Part shown: one piece after another, positions 7,243-14,317 of the stretch
How positions within the stretch are numbered: the stretch's first letter is position 1
Layout of the letters: every line of letters begins with the position of its first letter
DNA from: JAEUIE01 sp046350055
GTDB lineage: Bacteria > Planctomycetota > Planctomycetia > Gemmatales > HRBIN36
Assembly (NCBI GenBank): GCA_046350055.1
Contig: JAXMBC010000001.1
Location: 2,914,001-2,978,000, forward strand
Length of the DNA: 64,000 nt
Direction of reading: 5' to 3'
The notes under the pieces: generated by a model
The model's input: only the letters and a program-made list of their open reading frames with translations
Told to the model about the DNA's origin: nothing
The model's database searches: none
Position numbers and translations under genes: made by a program

Positions 7243-8751
7243 TCAGGGCTGCCTCGTGCCAGGCTTGAGGGTCCAGGCCTGGCGTTTGGCGTGGGCCATG
7301 AGGTTGGGGGCCTGGAAGCCTGGCGGGAAGATGACCCAGCGCCAGAGTTGGGGGACATCAGGGGAAACGGAGTCCTGAGCATGCAGTCGCACGACTTGCT
7401 TCGTTCCCACGGGAGAAGCGGAGATGCCCGGGATATTGTCCAGGTGGCAGGCGATGCCCAGCAAGTAGGCTTCCGGGGTCATGGCCTGGCTGCCTAGCCA
7501 GACTTCTGAAGGTATCTGCTGATGGGCCTGCAGATACTCCTTCACCTGCAGCGAGGCTCGTCGCATCTCTTCAAGCGAGAACGCAGACATTGATTTCAGC
7601 ACTGGTTCGCGAGGCTCTCGTGCTGGCCCCTGGATCAACTCCGGCAGCTTCCATCTGGTAACACTGGCCGGTTGCGCGGTCATGGCTTGCGTCGCCAGCC
7701 AGAAGAGCTCGGCAGCACTCAGGTAGCCATGTGGCGTCTTCAGCCAGTGGATGCCAGCAGCGTGCCAATTCCTGATCGTCGCATCATTCAGCAGTGCCTT
7801 GATCTCTGCTATGGTCCATTCATGCTGATGGGTGCGATCAACATATTTCGCGGCAGCTTCCGTGGCGGTGACGAAGCGGACTTCGGGGAACTTCTTCATG
7901 AAGAGGATGTACTGCTCGAAGTTGTCATAGGCTTGTTTGATGGCCTGCTCGGATTTCATGCGGGGCAACTTCCACTGATCACGAGGTGGGTTGGCACCGT
8001 GCTTGAAGTTGACGCCATCCCAGAACTCCTGATGGATGAACTCGCAGGGATGGTAGACGATGCTGACAACGCCACCACCTTCAGCACGCAACTGGTCGCG
8101 GGCCTGGAGGAAGCGGATGCGGGCCTGTTCGAGTTCATGGGGGTAGGCTAGCCCGGTGCGTATCTGCTGGGTGAGGCGGTAGAAGTTGAGCAGTCCGCCA
8201 TACCAGAAGGGCTTGCCGTCAACGTTCAGATGCTGGCCGGCATCGAGGTAGATCCGCATGCCCCAGGAGTGCAGGGCAGGGTGCGACTGAGGGCCCCAGG
8301 AACTGCCCGGCTGGCCGTAGCAGGTGGGTGCGGTGCCGAAGATGCGGGTGATGTCGTCGTAGCCTGGCTTCTCGCGGCGGTTGAATTCGGCGATGCCTTC
8401 GTGCCAGTCGCAGCGGTCGAGGTACTGGGCCGGGGTCGGCGGGACGCTGTGCCAGTTGCTGTGATAGCCGATCTCGTGCTTCTTGAGAGCGGTGATGACA
8501 TCGGTGCGGCCCCGCTGTTCGAGGGTGCGAGCCTTTTCGCCGACAACTTTGAAGGTAGCTTTCACCTGCTGGTCGGTAAGCCAGGTGGCCAGACGCAGGG
8601 CGGCATCGTCACTGGCGGGCAGGATGTAGTCTTCAGTGTCGAACCAGAGGATGACATCGATGCGGGGCGGGTCGTCGCCACGAGTGGGAACGATGGCACA
8701 ACAAAGGATGGCAAGTAGAACGAGGAGGCGATGCCGTATCGTGTAGTTCAT
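7243..8751 (-). CDS. Exported polysaccharide deacetylase-like protein
   Basis: Likely a NodB-type carbohydrate deacetylase acting on surface or environmental polysaccharide. The ATG at 8751 (MNYTIRHRLLVLLAILCC) starts a clear signal peptide and has AGGA 8 bases upstream; a longer frame to 8883 would overlap the neighbouring gene. The barrel begins with ILWFDTEDYI (metal Asp pair) and continues with HEIGYHSNWHS (the His-x3-His metal site is plausible) and YGQPGSSWG. The last 100 residues contain VKEYLQAHQQIPSEVWLG, resembling a pseudomurein-binding-type repeat, so a wall or glycan-binding tail is possible. The exact substrate cannot be read. Confidence 0.72.
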   Translation of the reverse strand: MNYTIRHRLLVLLAILCCAIVPTRGDDPPRIDVILWFDTEDYILPASDDAALRLATWLTDQQVKATFKVVGEKARTLEQRGRTDVITALKKHEIGYHSNWHSVPPTPAQYLDRCDWHEGIAEFNRREKPGYDDITRIFGTAPTCYGQPGSSWGPQSHPALHSWGMRIYLDAGQHLNVDGKPFWYGGLLNFYRLTQQIRTGLAYPHELEQARIRFLQARDQLRAEGGGVVSIVYHPCEFIHQEFWDGVNFKHGANPPRDQWKLPRMKSEQAIKQAYDNFEQYILFMKKFPEVRFVTATEAAAKYVDRTHQHEWTIAEIKALLNDATIRNWHAAGIHWLKTPHGYLSAAELFWLATQAMTAQPASVTRWKLPELIQGPAREPREPVLKSMSAFSLEEMRRASLQVKEYLQAHQQIPSEVWLGSQAMTPEAYLLGIACHLDNIPGISASPVGTKQVVRLHAQDSVSPDVPQLWRWVIFPPGFQAPNLMAHAKRQAWTLKPGTRQP

Positions 8752-8813
8752 TGATTTTTCCTGGCCTGCTTCATCATGTCGTCTTTCACGTCGACACTTC
8801 GAGGTCGATGTGA

Positions 8814-9572
8814 TTACTGAGCGGTCCAGCCGCCGTCGATAGCGAGATTGGAGCCCGTGATGTAGCTGGCAGCGGGGGAGCAAAGGAAGAGGACGGCGGC
8901 GGCGACTTCGGCGGCGGTGGCGATGCGGCCGTTGGGTGTCAGGCCGGCGACGACTTCGCGGGTGCTGCCGAGGCTGGCGAAACGGTCGAACATTTCGCTT
9001 TCGGTCAGGCCGGGGGAGACGGCGTTGACCCGGATGTTCTCTTTGGCCAGTTCCAAGGCGGTCGATTTGGTGAGGCCGAGCACGGCATGTTTGCTGGCGA
9101 CATAGACACTCATGCCTGCCATGCCGACTGTGCCCGTGACGCTGGCGTTGTTCACGATGGCGCCACCTCCCGACTTCTGCAGGGCTGGTATCTGATGCTT
9201 CATGCAGAGGAGTACACCGAGCACATTGATGTTCATGACCTGCTGATAGTTGTCCACCGTCTGCTGATGGGTGGGCACAAAGGGAGTACCCTCGATGCCA
9301 GCGTTGTTGAAGGCAGCATCGATCCGACCGAAGGCGTGGAGGGTCTTTTCGACCATCGCCTGCACGTCGGCTTCCTGGCTGACATCGGTCTTCACGAAGA
9401 GTCCCTGGCTACCTGCCTGCTGGATGAGGGCGACGGTCTCGGCCCCCTCCTTCTCGCGACGACCTGCGATGACGACCCTGGCACCTTCCCTGGCGAATGC
9501 TATCGCGGCTTCACGGCCTATGCCCGAGGTGCCTCCGGTGACCAGCGCTACTTTGTCTGTGAACATGCCCAT
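8814..9572 (-). CDS. Short-chain dehydrogenase/reductase
   Basis: Classical SDR of 252 residues that uses NAD(P)H for a carbonyl/alcohol conversion; the substrate is not readable. Motifs: TGGTSGIG nucleotide loop near residue 12, NNAG near 90, catalytic Ser in NNASVTG, YVASK with Tyr and Lys, and the C-terminal SPGLTESEMF and ITGSNLAIDGGW. AGRREKEG after the second strand, with Arg-Arg, suggests NADP preference. The start has GGAGTG 6 bases upstream. The deacetylase gene follows on the same strand 62 bases downstream and may be co-transcribed. Confidence 0.9.
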   Translation of the reverse strand: MGMFTDKVALVTGGTSGIGREAAIAFAREGARVVIAGRREKEGAETVALIQQAGSQGLFVKTDVSQEADVQAMVEKTLHAFGRIDAAFNNAGIEGTPFVPTHQQTVDNYQQVMNINVLGVLLCMKHQIPALQKSGGGAIVNNASVTGTVGMAGMSVYVASKHAVLGLTKSTALELAKENIRVNAVSPGLTESEMFDRFASLGSTREVVAGLTPNGRIATAAEVAAAVLFLCSPAASYITGSNLAIDGGWTAQ

Positions 9573-9636
9573 CCACTACACTCCCTGAGTTGGATCGCTC
9601 CCACAGGTGCAGTATATGGTGCTGGAACATGAAACG

Positions 9637-9669
9637 AAGCGAAGCACACCTGGTCAGTGTGCCTCGCTT
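9637..9669. terminator. Hairpin between secreted-protein gene and SDR gene
   Basis: AAGCGAAGCACAC pairs with GTGTGCCTCGCTT (one mismatch) around a 7-base loop. On the minus strand it follows the 9687-10316 gene and is succeeded by CGTTTCATG. Confidence 0.5.
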
Positions 9670-9686
9670 TAGTGGGATGAATCAAG

Positions 9687-10316
9687 TTATCGGCTTAGTT
9701 CGGTCCAGTAGCCATTGACATCTCGCATGAAGTAGCGGCCGTACTGATCGAGGTGATAGACGGCACCGGTCTGCGGGTTCTGGTAGGTGCCTGGCTGGGT
9801 GTAGGGGAGAAGGTGGCTGGTGCCGTTAGGGGCGGTGTAGGTCTGGTTACCCATCAGGTGGTTGCCGAGTTCTTGCTGATTGCGGCGGTAGCCTTCCTGC
9901 CACTGGGCGATGGCTTCGCGGCTCTTCTGCTGGGCCTGCCAGTAGGCCTGGCGAGCGGCCTGCTCCTTGTTGTTGATATCGGCTTCGTTGTTCATGTAAC
10001 GACGCTTGCCTTCGGAGGTGCCACCGGCCGTGGCGACGTACCAGTAGGCGAAGTCACGCAGTGAGGTGCGATTGCCCTGAGCGAGGTGTTGCTGGTGCAT
10101 GGCCTTGCAGCGGGGATCGTTCATGGCCTTTTCGACAGCTTCGTTGGCCCGCTGTTCTGCCTGGCGAACGATCTGATTCTGACGGGCAACAGCTTCGTTC
10201 AGCATGGCACCGTAATCAGGCCCGAGGTTGTAGCCACCGTAGTAGACCTGCCCGTAGGATTCGGAAGCGGAGAGAGCACAGGCAGCCATGGCGAAGGAAG
10301 CAAGACGAGCGAACAT
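9687..10316 (-). CDS. Secreted protein of unknown function
   Basis: Not recognised. The ATG at 10316 (MFARLASFAMAACALSASESYGQ) starts a signal peptide of about 23 residues and has GGAG 8 bases upstream; the longer frame lacks these features. The mature protein is helical and Gln/Ala/Arg-rich at residues 40-150 (NQIVRQAEQRANEAVEKAMN, QAARQAYWQAQQKSREAIAQ), with a conserved-looking RTSLRDFAYWYVATAGG segment. It ends in a Tyr/Gly-rich tail, HLDQYGRYFMRDVNGYWTEL. Probably periplasmic. Planctomycetes carry many such exported proteins of unknown role. Confidence 0.7.
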   Translation of the reverse strand: MFARLASFAMAACALSASESYGQVYYGGYNLGPDYGAMLNEAVARQNQIVRQAEQRANEAVEKAMNDPRCKAMHQQHLAQGNRTSLRDFAYWYVATAGGTSEGKRRYMNNEADINNKEQAARQAYWQAQQKSREAIAQWQEGYRRNQQELGNHLMGNQTYTAPNGTSHLLPYTQPGTYQNPQTGAVYHLDQYGRYFMRDVNGYWTELSR

Positions 10317-10466
10317 GGGACACTCCAGGTTGGGGGTTGGTGTGAGGGCGTTGGCCTTCGACACCCACCTGTACAAGTGGAGTGGAGTGCTGTGACGTTG
10401 CGAAGCGAATTATTTGTGGAATGGGCGTAAGTGGAGAATGGGCAAGGAGATGGGGCATGCCTGGTT

Positions 10467-10605
10467 CTCCCCCTTAGCAAGGGGGAGCTAGAGGGGGTTC
10501 ATCGAGCGATGGCAGGCCGTGAATCGAATGCCGAACCAGATGATCGCTCGAACGCATACCGTTGCATAGTGCTACCCCACCCAACCTCCCCTTCGAAAGG
10601 GGAGG
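10467..10605. repeat. Two C-rich hairpins in a non-coding spacer
   Basis: CTCCCCCTT-AGC-AAGGGGGAG (10467-10487) and CCTCCCCTT-CGA-AAGGGGAGG (10585-10605), each with a 9-bp stem, lie about 100 bases apart downstream of the small membrane protein gene. They look like related interspersed elements. Confidence 0.6.
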
Positions 10606-10620
10606 AGCAGCCTTTGCACA

Positions 10621-10890
10621 TCAATCGCCCTGTTCCACCGGCTGTGGGTGCCAGAGCATGGCGAGAAAGAGGGCTCCCATGGCGAAGCAGTTGGGCAGTA
10701 CACCGCGGGGCCAGGTGAGTGCCATGGTCAGGCAGCAGCCTGCGACGAAGAGGAAGACGAAGAGATAGACCCAGCGACCCCAGCGGCAGCGCTTCGGGCA
10801 GTGGGAAAAGTTCGCCAGCATGACGCCGAAGAGGCCGACGGTGGTGAGCAGGATGGCCAGCACGGGAATCAATAAAGGCAGGTAATCCAC
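10621..10890 (-). CDS. Small three-helix membrane protein
   Basis: Not assigned to a family. The GTG at 10890 is preceded by a strong AGGGAGGAAC site 5-6 bases upstream, giving 89 residues. Three hydrophobic segments are visible: residues 3-25 (YLPLLIPVLAILLTTVGLFG), 40-58 (VYLFVFLFVAGCCLTMALTW) and 66-81 (NCFAMGALFLAMLW). A short Cys/Arg-rich loop, HCPKRCRWGRW, lies between the first two. The compact size and good ribosome-binding site support a real gene. A longer frame to 11229 would lack any start signal. Confidence 0.6.
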   Translation of the reverse strand: MDYLPLLIPVLAILLTTVGLFGVMLANFSHCPKRCRWGRWVYLFVFLFVAGCCLTMALTWPRGVLPNCFAMGALFLAMLWHPQPVEQGD

Positions 10891-11243
10891 AGCTGTTCCT
10901 CCCTGAACAACGCTGAAGTCGGGCGGGAGATACCATAGCCTGCCGGAAGAGGGAAGAGCAGTTGTCGGCAAAAGGGGTGGAAAACTTGAGGAAATTCGGT
11001 TTGTACGCATCACGCTCCGCGAGATGGCCGTTTGCAAATGCAATACGTCATGTTCGATGCGTGGATATGGCGAAGTGGGCAGCAGGGGAATGAGGGGATT
11101 GCAACCGTTAAGTTCGGCTGAGACGCCATGCAAATGCAGGTGGCCATCACACGGAGTGTGATGCCTGCCAATGAACATGGTAGCATTGCTGCGCGTCCTT
11201 GCTACAACAGTCTGGATACCGCAAGTCATTGTGAGAGCAGATC
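10891..11243. other. Divergent non-coding region upstream of asnS
   Basis: No gene is seen in these 353 bases between two divergent genes. They hold a perfect 8-bp stem CATCACAC-GGA-GTGTGATG at 11145-11163 about 80 bases before asnS. GCAAATGCA-like words recur at about 11032 and 11130. Promoters for both flanking genes probably lie here, but none matches consensus well. Confidence 0.5.
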
Positions 11244-12761
11244 ATGCAGAAGATGAGTGTTTCTGATGCCCGGCAGGCTGCATCGGTAGGCAAGACCGTG
11301 CTGCTTCAGGGTTGGGTGCGTACCCGGCGTGATTCCAAGGGTGGCTTCAGCTTCATCGAGCTGAACGATGGTTCTTGTCAGGGCAATGTGCAGATTCTGG
11401 CCGATGGCAAGCTGCCTAACTATGAAACGGTGGTCAAGAAGCTGAACGTGGGGGCGAGCCTCAGAGTGGTGGGCAACATAGTGGCATCGCCGGCCAAGGG
11501 GCAGGCCACCGAAGTGCAGGCCACGGAAGTGACGCTGCTGGGTGAGGCGGATCCGGAACACTATCCGCTGCAGAAGAAGGGGACCTCGTTTGAGTTCCTG
11601 CGTACCATCGCCCACCTGCGGCCACGCACCAATACCTTCGGGGCCATCGCCCGGCTGCGGAACCAGGTGTGCCAGTCGATTCACCAGTTCTACCAGGAGC
11701 AGGGTTTTCTGTATGTGCATACGCCGGTCATCACGGCCAGCGATTGTGAAGGGGCGGGCGAACTGTTCAAGGTGACGACGCTGGACCTGGAGAAAATGGC
11801 GGTAGCGAAACAACCCATCACCCCCAACCCCTCTCCCCGGGGGGGAGAGGGGAGTCAGAGTCACCCCACTCCTGCCCGAGGTGAGGGGAGTCAGAGTGCG
11901 ACCCCTCACCCGGCTTCGAAAGGTGGAGAGGGGAGTCATGCTGTCGATTACTCGAAAGACTTCTTTGGTAAGCCGGCGTTTCTGACTGTATCAGGCCAGT
12001 TGCAGGCGGAGACTTTCGCCTGCGGGCTGGGCAAGGTCTACACGTTTGGGCCGACCTTCCGGGCGGAGAACTCCAATACGCCACGCCACCTGGCCGAGTT
12101 CTGGATGATTGAGCCGGAGATGGCCTTCTATGACCTGGAAGACAACATGAACCTGGCGGAGGCGTTCATCAAACGCATCGTCAGCGATGCCCTGGCCAAG
12201 TGTGCGGAGGACATGCAGTTCTTCCACGATCGCATCGACAAGACCCTGTTGCCCCGGTTGCAGGGCATCCTTTCGGGCGAATTTCTCCGGCTGAGCTACA
12301 CCGAAGCAGTCGATATCCTGGAGAAGTCGGGGCAGGCCTGGGAGTTCCCCGTCGGCTGGGGCAAGGATCTGCAGTCCGAGCATGAACGCTACCTGACCGA
12401 GAAGCACTTCGGCAAGCCGGTGATCCTGTACAACTACCCGCGGACGCTGAAGCCTTTCTACATGCGGGTGAACGACGATGGCAAAACGGTGCGGGCCATG
12501 GATGTCCTGGTGCCCGGAGTCGGTGAGATCATCGGTGGTAGCCAGCGTGAAGAGCGGCTGGAGATGCTGGAACTGCGGATGCAGGAGCAGGGGCTGCCGA
12601 AGGAACACTACTGGTGGTATCTGGACCTGCGTCGCTTCGGCACGGTGCCTCATGCAGGCTTTGGCCTGGGGCTGGAACGGGTGCTGCTGTTCCTGACGGG
12701 CATGGCGAACATTCGCGATGTGATCCCGTTCCCACGGACACCGGGGAACGCGGAGTTCTAG
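11244..12761 (+). CDS. asnS: Asparaginyl-tRNA synthetase with repeat-derived insertion
   Basis: Class II synthetase that charges tRNA-Asn in the cytoplasm. The anticodon-binding OB fold (LLQGWVRTRRDSKGGFSFIEL) is followed by the catalytic core: motif 2 TFGPTFRAENSNTPRHLAEF, and motif 3 with GEIIGGSQREER and HAGFGLGLERVLLFLTG. The C-terminus RDVIPFPRTPGNAEF is as in E. coli. The length is 505 against 466 in E. coli; nearly all the excess is an insertion at about residues 191-232, encoded by three tandem degenerate copies of an intergenic repeat, which stays in frame. It sits in a loop between TTLDLE and DFFGKPAFLTVSGQ. The start has GAGAG upstream. Confidence 0.96.
   Translation: MQKMSVSDARQAASVGKTVLLQGWVRTRRDSKGGFSFIELNDGSCQGNVQILADGKLPNYETVVKKLNVGASLRVVGNIVASPAKGQATEVQATEVTLLGEADPEHYPLQKKGTSFEFLRTIAHLRPRTNTFGAIARLRNQVCQSIHQFYQEQGFLYVHTPVITASDCEGAGELFKVTTLDLEKMAVAKQPITPNPSPRGGEGSQSHPTPARGEGSQSATPHPASKGGEGSHAVDYSKDFFGKPAFLTVSGQLQAETFACGLGKVYTFGPTFRAENSNTPRHLAEFWMIEPEMAFYDLEDNMNLAEAFIKRIVSDALAKCAEDMQFFHDRIDKTLLPRLQGILSGEFLRLSYTEAVDILEKSGQAWEFPVGWGKDLQSEHERYLTEKHFGKPVILYNYPRTLKPFYMRVNDDGKTVRAMDVLVPGVGEIIGGSQREERLEMLELRMQEQGLPKEHYWWYLDLRRFGTVPHAGFGLGLERVLLFLTGMANIRDVIPFPRTPGNAEF
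11815..11938 (+). repeat. C4TCAC4-type repeat, triplicated, inside asnS
   Basis: Three degenerate copies end in GAGAGGGGAGTCAGAG, GTGAGGGGAGTCAGAG and GAGAGGGGAGTCATG. The first has the full CCCCTCTCCCCGGGG core. They encode PNPSPRGGEGSQS-type peptide repeats and add about 41 codons without shifting the frame. Confidence 0.9.
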
Positions 12762-12762
12762 G

Positions 12763-12972
12763 CTACTTCTTGCCCGGCGGGGTGACTTTGATCGTGCCGG
12801 TGGCTTGTGGAGGTGGGGGGACGGGAGGCAGCGTGGCATGCTTGCCAGCGGCTTTCTCCACCTTCTCTGTCTTCTCGATGGTCACCGGGTTTGTTGGTTT
12901 GATGATCTTCTCCCCACCGCCACAGCCGGTGAGCAGGGGGGAGCATAACAGTAGTACGGCACAGCGGGGCAT
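12763..12972 (-). CDS. Small lipoprotein
   Basis: Function unknown. The ATG at 12972 gives 69 residues and has AGGAA 8 bases upstream. MPRCAVLLLCSPLLTGCGGG is a lipoprotein signal with lipobox LLTG-Cys, followed by the GGG spacer common in planctomycete lipoproteins. The mature part is a short Lys/Glu segment (TIEKTEKVEKAAGK) and a Pro-rich tail (LPPVPPPPQ), probably disordered. It converges on asnS with one base between the two stop codons. Confidence 0.65.
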   Translation of the reverse strand: MPRCAVLLLCSPLLTGCGGGEKIIKPTNPVTIEKTEKVEKAAGKHATLPPVPPPPQATGTIKVTPPGKK

Positions 12973-13087
12973 GGGGCGGTTCCTGCTACTAAGATCGACT
13001 TTCATCGTACTGTCGTGAATCGGCATGGCTAGCGTGAGTACACGCAAGCCATGGCACCCGATTCGCTTGACATGGCACTTAAGTCGC

Positions 13088-13111
13088 GGCACAGACAGGT
13101 ATGTCTGTGCC
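13088..13111. terminator. Terminator hairpin, repeated element
   Basis: GGCACAGACA-GGTA-TGTCTGTGCC, a perfect 10-bp stem just past the stop of the DUF1559 gene. It shares its stem with the hairpin at 5933-5960. Confidence 0.55.
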
Positions 13112-13137
13112 ACAGTCGTCACACTGCTTGCACCGAT

Positions 13138-14148
13138 TTAGTCGGTGATGCTGCTGGTATCGAGACGCATGCCGTCGCGACGGCCGGCGAGTGACTGGAG
13201 GATGGTCCAGTCGCTGGTGGGAGTGAAGTCGATGTTGGTGGTGCTGCCGAATCGTATGGAGCGGATGGAACCATCGCCCATGGCAAACTGGACGCCGGCG
13301 GAGTGCGAACTGGAGAAGCGGTACCAGGCAGCTCCACCGCTGTACTCTTCGAGGTTGGCTTTGCCGAGACCGTAGAGAGTGGGGATGGCGCCGACGCTCC
13401 ACCAGGGGTTGACGTAATCACGGAGGGGGATGCCGGTGCCGCCGAGGGTTTCGCCGAACATGAGAGTGTTGGAGGTGCCATCCTGCACGGTGATGTTGCC
13501 GAGGGTGTGCTTGTTGCGGTTGGCCATGATGCCATTCCACTTGCCGAAGAAGCCGGGGCCATCGCCGAGGCAGCCATTGACGCCGGCGTAGTTGGAACGG
13601 CCAATTGTCTGGGCCAGGGGAGCCGGGAGCACATCCGCGAGGATGGTGTTATAGGGGTCGCACAGCGCATGGTAGTTGCGGTTGGCCCCGTAGGCTGGCG
13701 TTTCCTGAAGGAGCGTATCCGAAGGGCAGGTGTAGAATTTGAGGATCGTCTGGGCCAGGGTCTGATTGTTCGTGGTGAAGGTGAGGGATTCGGGGCCCTG
13801 ACGATCGATGTTGCCGAGGTCGGTCATCTGCTTGAAGAGATTGTCCGCTTCCATGTAGGGGAGCAGGAAAACGAGCACCCCGGTATGTTGCACGGTCGTG
13901 TAGTCGAAGGTGTTGCCATCGTTGGGGATGGGGCCGAAGTAGCCGGGAGGCAGCTTCTTGAAATCGTTGTGGTAGTTGTGGGCCGCGATGGCGATCTGCC
14001 TGAGGTTGGAGCCACAGAGCATCTTGTTGGCTGCCTCGCGGACACGCTGGACAGCAGGGAGCAGCAGGGCCATCAGGAGGCCGATAATGGCGATAACGAC
14101 GAGCAGTTCAATGAGAGTGAACGCTCTGCGACGTGAGGGGGAATGCAT
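13138..14148 (-). CDS. DUF1559 prepilin-like protein
   Basis: Planctomycete-expanded family of exported proteins with a type IV pilin-like leader, probably cleaved by prepilin peptidase. RRRAFTLIELLVVIAIIGLL is the leader (cleavage after Ala, Glu at +5). CGSNLRQIAIAAHNYHNDF is the conserved first helix region, and the C-terminus carries the family hallmark H-x9-DG in HSAGVQFAMGDGS. The length of 336 is typical. It is downstream of the pseudo-caspase/S41 gene on the same strand, separated by a strong hairpin. The role is unknown; a surface or matrix protein is the usual suggestion. Confidence 0.93.
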   Translation of the reverse strand: MHSPSRRRAFTLIELLVVIAIIGLLMALLLPAVQRVREAANKMLCGSNLRQIAIAAHNYHNDFKKLPPGYFGPIPNDGNTFDYTTVQHTGVLVFLLPYMEADNLFKQMTDLGNIDRQGPESLTFTTNNQTLAQTILKFYTCPSDTLLQETPAYGANRNYHALCDPYNTILADVLPAPLAQTIGRSNYAGVNGCLGDGPGFFGKWNGIMANRNKHTLGNITVQDGTSNTLMFGETLGGTGIPLRDYVNPWWSVGAIPTLYGLGKANLEEYSGGAAWYRFSSSHSAGVQFAMGDGSIRSIRFGSTTNIDFTPTSDWTILQSLAGRRDGMRLDTSSITD

Positions 14149-14259
14149 GCAATGCTCCCGGGGGTGAGGAGTCTGAATAGATAGCTACTTGAACCTAACA
14201 TAATGCAGGCGGGAAACGCAAATAAAAGATGGAAGAAGGGGAAGATCAGGCTGGAAATG

Positions 14260-14293
14260 CCTGAGGCACAGGCTGGTTAGCCTGTGCCTCAGG
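14260..14293. terminator. Strong hairpin after the pseudo-caspase/S41 gene
   Basis: CCTGAGGCACAGGCT-GGTT-AGCCTGTGCCTCAGG, a perfect 15-bp stem 25 bases past the stop codon. Its GGCACAG/CTGTGCC core is shared with the hairpins at 5.9 and 13.1 kb. Confidence 0.6.
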
Positions 14294-14317
14294 ATGGATA
14301 TTCAGCCGTCTCACCAG

